Assembly (NCBI RefSeq): GCF_932526225.1
Contig: NC_064047.1
Span: forward strand, 3,037,501-3,101,500
From: Nematostella vectensis
Taxonomy: Eukaryota > Cnidaria > Anthozoa > Actiniaria > Edwardsiidae
Direction of reading: 5' to 3'
DNA length: 64,000 nt
The notes under the pieces are model-generated. The model searched no databases. It worked only from the letters and a program-made list of their open reading frames with translations, and was not told the DNA's origin. Shown piece by piece: positions 56,526-64,000 of the stretch; within the stretch, counting starts at the first letter, position 1, and each line of letters opens with the position of its first letter. Both the position numbers and the translations under genes were made by a program.

Positions 56526-59500
56526 GTGGGAAGAAAGATGGCTGAATCTTGCGATGCTTCTGAGGTCCCCGCCAAAAAAGCAAAAATATGCAATGATGAC
56601 GAAAAACCCGCAGCTATAATTAACAAAAAAGATGCTCGAAGTAGTGTACAAGCTGTTGAGCTCGATAAATGCACAGAAAACGGCGGTAAACATGAAACTA
56701 AAGGGATACATATTTTAACCAAAAACTTTGCACATGACCAAAGCAAAGAATCTGTTGACGAATATCCGGAGGAAAATAAGACTGCTTCTAAGTTAGAAAC
56801 ACCAAATTGTAACAATTCTAACACCCCAGCGTCACAAACAAGAGAAAAAGATGTTGGCATTACGGAATTTATCGCGAAACATGAGGGCTTCCAGGGGGTT
56901 CTAAAACAGAGATACGTTGATTTTATCGTGTATGAACGAAACTTAAAGGGTAATTTAGTACGGCTGACAAGCCAGACCCTACCAGAAACAGAGGCAAAAC
57001 CAACTGTGGATGCTAGTGTTTTGAGTGATGAAGATAGACAGAAAATAACTAGTGTTTTGGAGAGTAAGGAAAAGAACTCTTCGGCTACGCTCACAGCTTG
57101 TGAAGACAAAGAACTCCGGACAAAGATACACCATGCAGTCAAACAAGAATTCCCAACGCTAGGTGAGTTGATACCCCCCCCCCCCCCTTTTATTCTTACA
57201 AATTTTAATAACAAGAGAAAAGATAGAGATATCCATTGTAGAACAACAAATCCCCCCTTCTCTGTAAAATCTATTGTACAAATTCTGGTTTTCCCTCCCT
57301 CTCTCCTACCCCATCATGTTTGTATAATCTTCTGTATGAAGTCTCCTCCCCCTCTCTACTTTTTGTAGATACTTCTCTGTGAAATCAGAGTCCTCCTTCT
57401 TCCTCTTTGTAAAATCATCTGTATAAAGTCTGAGTTACTCAGACTATTACTGTATAACTCAGTATTATTTGATTTCCTTGGCTAGAGAGTGACACTGTGA
57501 CTGTCAATGATGGACGTAAAGCTGTCAGAGTATTCCGTTTCCAAGGAAACCCCTCTAGGAAGAGGCCTGACCGATGGCCGGCGGGACGTCCCGACCACTG
57601 CAAGTTTGTTCTCTTTAAAGAAAACAAAGACACTATGGAAGCAATAAGCCTTCTTGCTAAACTCTTACATGTTAAACCGGGTGTCTTTGGTTATGCTGGA
57701 ACTAAAGACAGAAGGGGTGTGACTGTTCAAGAAGTTAGTGGTTATAAGGTGCTTGCCGAGAGACTTCAAGGACTGAATAACACCTTACGAGGGTTGCGCT
57801 TGGGAAACTTTGAGTATTGCAAAGAGAAGCTCCGCCTTGGGGACTTGTCAGGCAACCATTTTGTCATTACATTGAGAAATGTTTCAGGAAACTGTGAGGT
57901 GATTGAAAGGGCTATGACTTCACTGAAGGATGTTGGATTTATTAATTATTTTGGACTTCAGAGGTTTGGAACAAGTTGTGTCCCTACACATCACATAGGT
58001 AAAGCATTTAAATTAATAAACTAAAACAATAAAAGATAAGGCTTTATCTCAGTCAGATATGTAACCTTGCCATTTCTTCATTTGATAGCAATCAATCATT
58101 GCCCACATGCAAAGATATACCATTTCAATAAAGGTTGTCAGCTCGAACAGCGAATGGCAAGTTCCCAGATGGCAGTTCTACAACAATAAGTTGTTTAAAG
58201 GAAGTAATTATTTGTAAACTCAAGCGATGTCAGAACCATATATTTATATTAAATGGATAGTCTTATGTTGTATTTATATTTTTCTGAATTTCGGAACAAA
58301 TATTTTGGGATTGATGGGTCCTATCAGTCATCGAACTGCCATTGCCGTTTGCACTGACAACGTTTTTTTGAAATAGGTGAAAATGTCTAAGTGACGTTAT
58401 TTGTTTGAATGATATTGAATCTTTTTTAGGGCGAGCCCTCATTCTAAGCCAGTGGTCTGAAGCTGTTGATCTCATTCTGAACCCCAGGGAAGGCAAACCA
58501 AAGGACTTTAACAAAGCTCTAGAATACTGGAAGAGTACAGGAGATGCCAAGGGCGCATTGAGCCGACTCGCAAGGAAGAAGTGTATTGAAAGCTATTTAC
58601 TGCAGGGATTTGTCAATCAAGGAAGTCAAGGTGAGAGATATGATGATGATGTAAAATTCCTCAAAGTCCTTCATTAAAGGCAATAAACTACTACTGAACA
58701 AAGTCCTTTGAAAAAAAAGGCTTTTGTTTGGAAGGAACAGTTTTAGAATATTACTGGAATAACATATTGTTGTAAAATAAAATAAAAATTAGTCTCAAAA
58801 TGCTTCACACAGAACAAAGTTTTCTGCCATAACATCTATCATATCAGTAAATTCTTGTGTTTAAGCATGCATTTTGTCAAGGCAAGCTCAATATCAAGGC
58901 ATTCTTTCCCACTCCTGATTGGCCATTTACTACATTCTGTGTATTTAGCATGTTAGATTAAGCTTAGCTGATTTCAGATCTTGTTGGTGCGCTGCAGATG
59001 ATTCCTAGGAACACCAGGCTGATGTATGTGCATGCTTACCAGAGCTACATCTGGAACAATATGGTTTCACACCGCATCAGGGTATGCTAGGATTTCACCA
59101 TGGTATCAAATTACATATATCTCATATCAACAGTAGTGGATCTAGGGGCGGGGGGGTTAGGAGGTTTAAACCCCCCTTTGAGCTGCCAGAAAGACATATG
59201 TAACAAAAAATTACCCCCTCCCCCTTTTTCACTGAGCCAAACCCCCCTTTAGCGAAAAGCTAGATCTGCCCCTGATCAAACAAAGTTCACTTTGTCTATA
59301 GTTGGAATATTAGAAAATAAAAATGGTATTTTGGGAAACAGTGGTTGTTGTTGGAAATGGCACATCAGTCATTTGTTTGCTGTTGTACCTTCTTATAATT
59401 TTTGTATTTCTAATTTTAGCTTATTTGCAGAAATAAGTTAGTTGATAAATATTGTCTGCTGTGTGGCTGACTATTTTATGTTCATTAGTTTGTTCTATAG

Positions 59501-61829
59501 ATAAGCTTTACGCAGTAGGTTAGGTTGTTATCAAGCTGCTGCTTGTTAGTCTTGTTAGTCAATGTTAGTCTTCTATTAAAGGGTGCTGTTTGTTCATGGG
59601 AGGCTTCAAATGACTAGATGGTTCACACACTTCCTTAGATCCACTCCTGGAGTATCCACAGTGACAATCGCCGCATCACAACACATGTGCGTCCTAGTGG
59701 CTCATCATGTGGTTGTGTGTCCGTGTGTGCGTCCGAGATACTTGACAGCCTTATGCTGCACATTGGGAGTGCATGAGTCATGGGTGTGTAAGATCAATCT
59801 CCCTCTTGCTCCGCCCTCAGTGCTCTGGACTGTCAATCATTACCATAGTAACCTATGGTGTGACTGGACACCTTGTTGTCTTGGGCCTGGTGAAACAAGG
59901 GACATTTATTTACTATATTTTTACTTAGAAACAGGACTTAGAAGCAGGATTTAAATGTCTCTGTGTAAGTGTAGCACAAAAGGCATAGAGATTATTAAAA
60001 TACTGGATAAACTCAATTAACTTATTTGACTGTAACTAATACATTTGCATTTGGTTGAAGAATTTGTTTCCTATACTGTATATTATATGTCCTTTTTTAA
60101 CCTTGCTGTAAACCTGTGAAAACTTTGTGATTAATTAGGAGTATGGTTTGGTTCCTGTGGAAGGAGACCTTGTTGTTTCTGGTACAGCAAATGAAATGGC
60201 CGATGCATCAGGTCAGTTTATTAAATTAGTCTACAATCAAATGGAGATGAGGTCAATGATGTTTGTGCACCATCTTTGTGTTGCAAAGTAGTTTGTCTAC
60301 GTTTCCTTTATTTACTTTTGTGTGGGTGAGGCAGCCACATCAATACTGTCAAACAGGAGGTTCCACTATAAAAGGGAGAGCTCCTTTCACCCAAAGGCTG
60401 GATTTTGCAAATATATTCAGAACACCTCAACACTAACAGTCAAAAAATAGTCTCCTGTAAAAATGCTTATATCTCATACCCCTTATACCTCAATCGACTG
60501 GAATAAAACTATATTTTTTTTTCACAGGTAACAAGTCATTTGTGTTAAGAGCTTGATGAATTAGTTATTTGCTGTCCATTCTATAGTCCATAGTCCAGTG
60601 CGCTGTGATAAAATGCTCATATTTTAGAGCACACATAGCTTGGTATAACTTTATTTTACAATAAATAGAAAAAATTTTGGTGGACAAGTTTAGAAATGAT
60701 ATTTATTTTTGTTTAGGGTATGTAATTGGAATTTAGCACTCAGAGTGAGTGTTCAGACCTATTGACTCATGACAGCTGATTGTTCTTTGGCCCGAGGGTG
60801 TTAGGAGCTTTTCCTTTTATAGTGAAACTTAATTTTTTATGCTGTTTTTATGGCCTTAAGCATTTGCCATGGCTGTGTAATGTACTTTCGTCTTAGCCAT
60901 ATTATATTTGCAGCATTTTGCTTGGTCTTGTATGTACTGTGCTATAAGGCCTTACTTCCTTTTTCCTTTGCAACAGAGGATCTTGCCGATCTTTGTGACC
61001 CAGAAATGTTTGACCCCACCACCAGACCAGGCCACACCCAAGTCCGTACCCTCTCCCATGATGACATCTCGTCCCAGAAGTACTCTATTCATGATGTTGT
61101 CATGCCAGTACCTGGCTATGATGTTACCTACCCCGGCAAGGATGTGAGGGACTGGTACCGTGAGCTAATGGCTGTCGACGGAGTGGATATTGATAAGATG
61201 AGACACAGAGTGAAGGATTACTCACTGTCTGGTGCTTACAGGTTTGGACCCAGTGTGGGAGGGTGGGGTAGGGGGGAACTGAATTATTAGCACCCAGAAT
61301 TACCCCAAACCAAGGATAGGTAACTGTAATAGTGGAAATTTTCTGCACATAGTTTTTCGTTAGATTTACTAATTTGAAATATAAAACTAAAAAAATATGT
61401 TAAACAATTGACCAAAGATCTGAAATGTTATCTAAGACTAGCTATATTAAATGGGCCAACTGAAATTTGATTATTTGGTTGCATTTAAAGCTGTTGCACA
61501 ATTAAGGTTCTAGAATGGCTAGAATGCTAGTTGAATTACATGGGCCAACTAAAGTTTTATTATTATTTTTTTTTACTATTAGGCCTATTATTATAAAGCC
61601 CCAACACACATCGTGGAAATTTATCCATTACAATGATGTGACGGCGCCGTTAGCACTCACAGACTTGGATAGACTAGAGGGTCGCACAGACATCCCCGCT
61701 GAGACAGACGGACAGTACTTGGCTCTGCAGATAGAGCTTACCCTGCCTTCATCTTGCTATGCCACTATGGCTCTTCGGGAAGTTCTGCGCAAAGACACTT
61801 CACCTGCAACACAGGCAGCTATGAACTAA
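56526..61829 (+). CDS. PUS7: Pseudouridine synthase PUS7 (TruD family)
   Basis: Converts uridine to pseudouridine in tRNA, snRNA and mRNA. Seven exons: 56526-57162, 57486-57998, 58430-58630, 58978-59081, 60139-60211, 60977-61241, 61583-61829; 2040 bp, 679 residues from the first Met (a second Met is at 56538). Human PUS7 has 661. The N-terminus is charged and low-complexity, then TruD starts at [11 protein letters not shown] and [12 protein letters not shown]. The catalytic Asp is at about 287 in [14 protein letters not shown]. Further motifs: [73 protein letters not shown] and [16 protein letters not shown] near the end. All phases match. The gene is complete and has ordinary features. Confidence 0.95.
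59131..59275. mobile_element. MITE-like insertion in PUS7 intron 4
   Basis: It starts CAGTAGTGGATCTAG and ends CTAGATCTGCCCCTG; these ends are imperfect inverted repeats (11 of 15). The interior is G- and C-tract rich with GGTTTAAACC, typical of small non-autonomous elements. Confidence 0.55.
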
Positions 61830-63032
61830 CACCCGACCACCTTGCTAGGGTACCATGGTAGAGTGCTCAAGTACTTCTAAGAGATGCGTTACTAGCAACA
61901 CAAGCCTATAAACTGACACCTACATCACAAGATGAATGACTCTGCTGTACCCTTTAAGAAATCCTGGGTCTACGCCTGCCTTTAAAGATAACGCCACTTG
62001 GTTAAAACACAACACTTTCGGCATCCGCAGCCAATATATTTATGTGCGATTGATCTTTTTAGATCACTTGTACTTGTCTCTAGTAAACCTAAAAGACTTG
62101 TTTTGATCATGTAGAAAGGTAGGAGAAAAAGAAGCAGATGGTGATAGGTTAGCTACTAGAAAAGTATTAAGAGTGGTTTTCATAAACCAGTGAAACAAAG
62201 TGAACTAGTGAAATTGTAGTTTAGTGTTAGTAAAAAAAAAACGTTTTAAAAACACTAAAGTAAAGGGTATAAATTGTATTTCAAAGGCTTGTTGTTAGCT
62301 ATTGCTGTATATTGGGTGCCATCTCTGTAACCCCCTCCACTTCAGATGTAGGTACTAAGTTGGCGTAAGCGCAGCACAAGTAATTTTCCGATTCTCACTG
62401 GAACGCAAGAGCAAGCGCAAGAGAACACAACTGCTTGATTTTCTTGCGCGTGCGCTTATGTTTGACCGATTTTCACTTTAGAGGAAGAAAATGGTGCAGC
62501 ATCGTTCAACTCCAACCACGGCGTTTTTAAGTAGGCCTAACCGCCAGTGCTGAAAAACGCAAGACTAGTTCCAGTACCGCGCGGTTAAACCAGCCTTTTT
62601 GTTTGGTGATGGCGGCTTTTTACCGGCGAACTGTCACATTTTGGCGAATGCTAAGAAAACTAGACCAAACCTAAGGCTATAATTTTCTTTATGACTCGCT
62701 CATTATCACACAAATCTGTCATCTTTTGTACAGTATGGTTTTAATGCTGTACAGTTAGTCAAATCAGCGACTGAAGTCAGCCTTTTGTACCTTTTCTCGA
62801 ATGTTTCAACAGTACGATTGTGCTTGTTTTCGCCAGAGCACGCGCATGCGCTATTCAGCACTGTCGGCCTAACCCTAAACCCTCTCTGCCTAAAAACGCC
62901 TGCGGGGCCCCGGGGAATAGAAACTTTGATTCGAGACGTTTTTCAACGCGTTTTCTCTTAGTTGTTTGCGGTCCTCCTGTGGTTTCCCCCAGACGTCAAT
63001 CACAAGCTTGTCGATCGCCGAGACGCGCAAAG
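61830..63032. other. PUS7 3' UTR, intergenic region and Rh promoter
   Basis: After the PUS7 stop there is AT-rich sequence, then a GC-richer segment from about 62350 with probable promoter character ahead of the Rh gene. No other exon is seen. Confidence 0.55.
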
Positions 63033-64000
63033 ATGGCGGACGATACTTTTGGAAGAGGCAAATTTCCGTGCCTTTTAATTCTATTTCAGGGTCTCCTTCT
63101 TATCCTGTTCGTTGTGTTTGTCGACTACAGTAAAGATGTTCTTCCAGATGCACAGAATACGTTAAAAATCAATACGGATTTTCCAGGTAAATTTTACAAG
63201 CGGATAGTATAACCGGCGGCTATCATTTTGACACTCCACAGTTCAACCACTTAATTTTCACAGTTACTGGGATGACAATTCTAACTTTAGCATACACTCG
63301 TGTGTTGACGCTGTATATAAAAAAAAAAACTAAAAAAAAAAGAAAACTATTTCTAACACCGAACTTACTTTTCTCATAGTTTTTCAAGATATCCACGTCT
63401 TGCTGCTCGTCGGGTTCGGTTTGCTAATGACTTTCCTCAAGAAGTATGGTTTTAGCGGTTTGGGGTATAATTTCCTCATCTGCGCTGTTGTGATGGAGTG
63501 GGCGACACTTATGCAGGGATTTTTTGAAATGGAGAATAATAAAATTCAACTTGACATTGACAGGTGAGAAATAGACAATAAAATGGCGCAACATGACATT
63601 TATTTCATGGTTAAGTGGTCGAGAACAAAACCACATTATATTGCGTTTATACTCTCATTAAACACATACGCAAGTCTTTTTAACAAAATAATATTAATCT
63701 TGAAACAAACAAATACTTAGTGATAGTATTGATAGTTGTGTTACTATAATAACTCATTTTATGTCTGATTGTTGAATTTTCACGCACGTTCATTGGTCGA
63801 TACGGGTCACGTGTACATTTTCACAGGACAATAATCAGGTGCTAACTTCCACCCAAACTGATATATGTCCTGCGAATAGTGCAGTCAAAACTTGCTTCTC
63901 GGCTGAGCTTCACTTCGCTTCTCAGCCAACTGTTTATTTTTCGTACCATTTCTCATCCTAGGACGTTATCCGCCGATATCCCAGCCGCCAAAAGGGGTTT
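63033..64000 (+). CDS. Rh-type ammonium transporter (Rh glycoprotein), 5' part, cut by window end
   Basis: Polytopic membrane channel for ammonia, and possibly CO2, of the Amt/Mep/Rh family. Three exons are visible: 63033-63186, 63380-63563 and 63962 to the window end, in matching phases. The start is the first Met, [11 protein letters not shown]. The first membrane helix follows ([19 protein letters not shown]), then an extracellular loop. The second exon has [31 protein letters not shown] and [10 protein letters not shown], the signature start of Rh50/RhBG/RhCG proteins. The rest, including the twin-His pore, lies outside the window, so subtype and completeness cannot be judged. Confidence 0.92.

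Overview
This is a eukaryotic, animal nuclear window. Every recognisable gene is split by GT-AG introns, the intergenic DNA is AT-rich, and the gene set is metazoan: FGF ligands, an ARID1/BAF250 chromatin-remodelling subunit, a TP53I3-type quinone reductase, PUS7 and an Rh-type ammonium transporter. The short introns, the mix of divergent copies and the many MITE-like and satellite repeats suggest an early-branching animal, most likely a cnidarian (sea-anemone or coral type). That placement is inference. No bacterial or viral locus was recognised.

Layout. 1-4422: nothing recognisable. 4423-11711: an FGF neighbourhood, with a three-exon FGF on the plus strand (4423-6098) facing a minus-strand FGF (11711 to 10349) and an extra FGF terminal exon (7174 to 6941) that looks like an alternative last exon or a partial duplicate. 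11891-12768: a DNA transposon with terminal inverted repeats, a 9-bp target duplication and a broken RecQ-like helicase fragment. 12778-21886: gene-poor, with minisatellites, dispersed repeats, a possible FGF signal-peptide exon and an orphan signal-peptide-like frame. 34453 to 21887 (minus): a 20-exon, 587-residue membrane-anchored FAAH-like amidase whose introns hold most of the window's tandem repeats. 37979-50995 (plus): a complete 12-exon ARID1 homologue. 56312 to 53064 (minus): a TP53I3-like NADPH:quinone oxidoreductase (334 aa) head-to-head with PUS7 (56526-61829, plus, 679 aa). 63033-64000: the first three exons of an Rh glycoprotein, cut by the window end.

Exon structures were built by joining open frames across splice sites with matching phases. 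The summed coding lengths of the amidase, ARID1, TP53I3-like and PUS7 models are all divisible by three and each ends at a stop, which is strong internal support. The genes do not look like one functional unit: two signalling ligands, a lipid-type amidase, a chromatin factor, a redox enzyme, an RNA-modifying enzyme and a transporter.

The most unusual property is that tandem repeats seem to have been seeded from the edges of coding exons. An 18-copy, 60-bp array repeats the end of amidase exon 1 with its splice donor, in frame and with no stop. An array 3' of the quinone reductase repeats its last codons with the stop. Degenerate arrays in ARID1 repeat the exon 8 acceptor and the exon 9 donor, and the FGF middle-exon donor is duplicated. 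ARID1 also carries an expanded eight-residue cysteine-containing repeat in its coding sequence.
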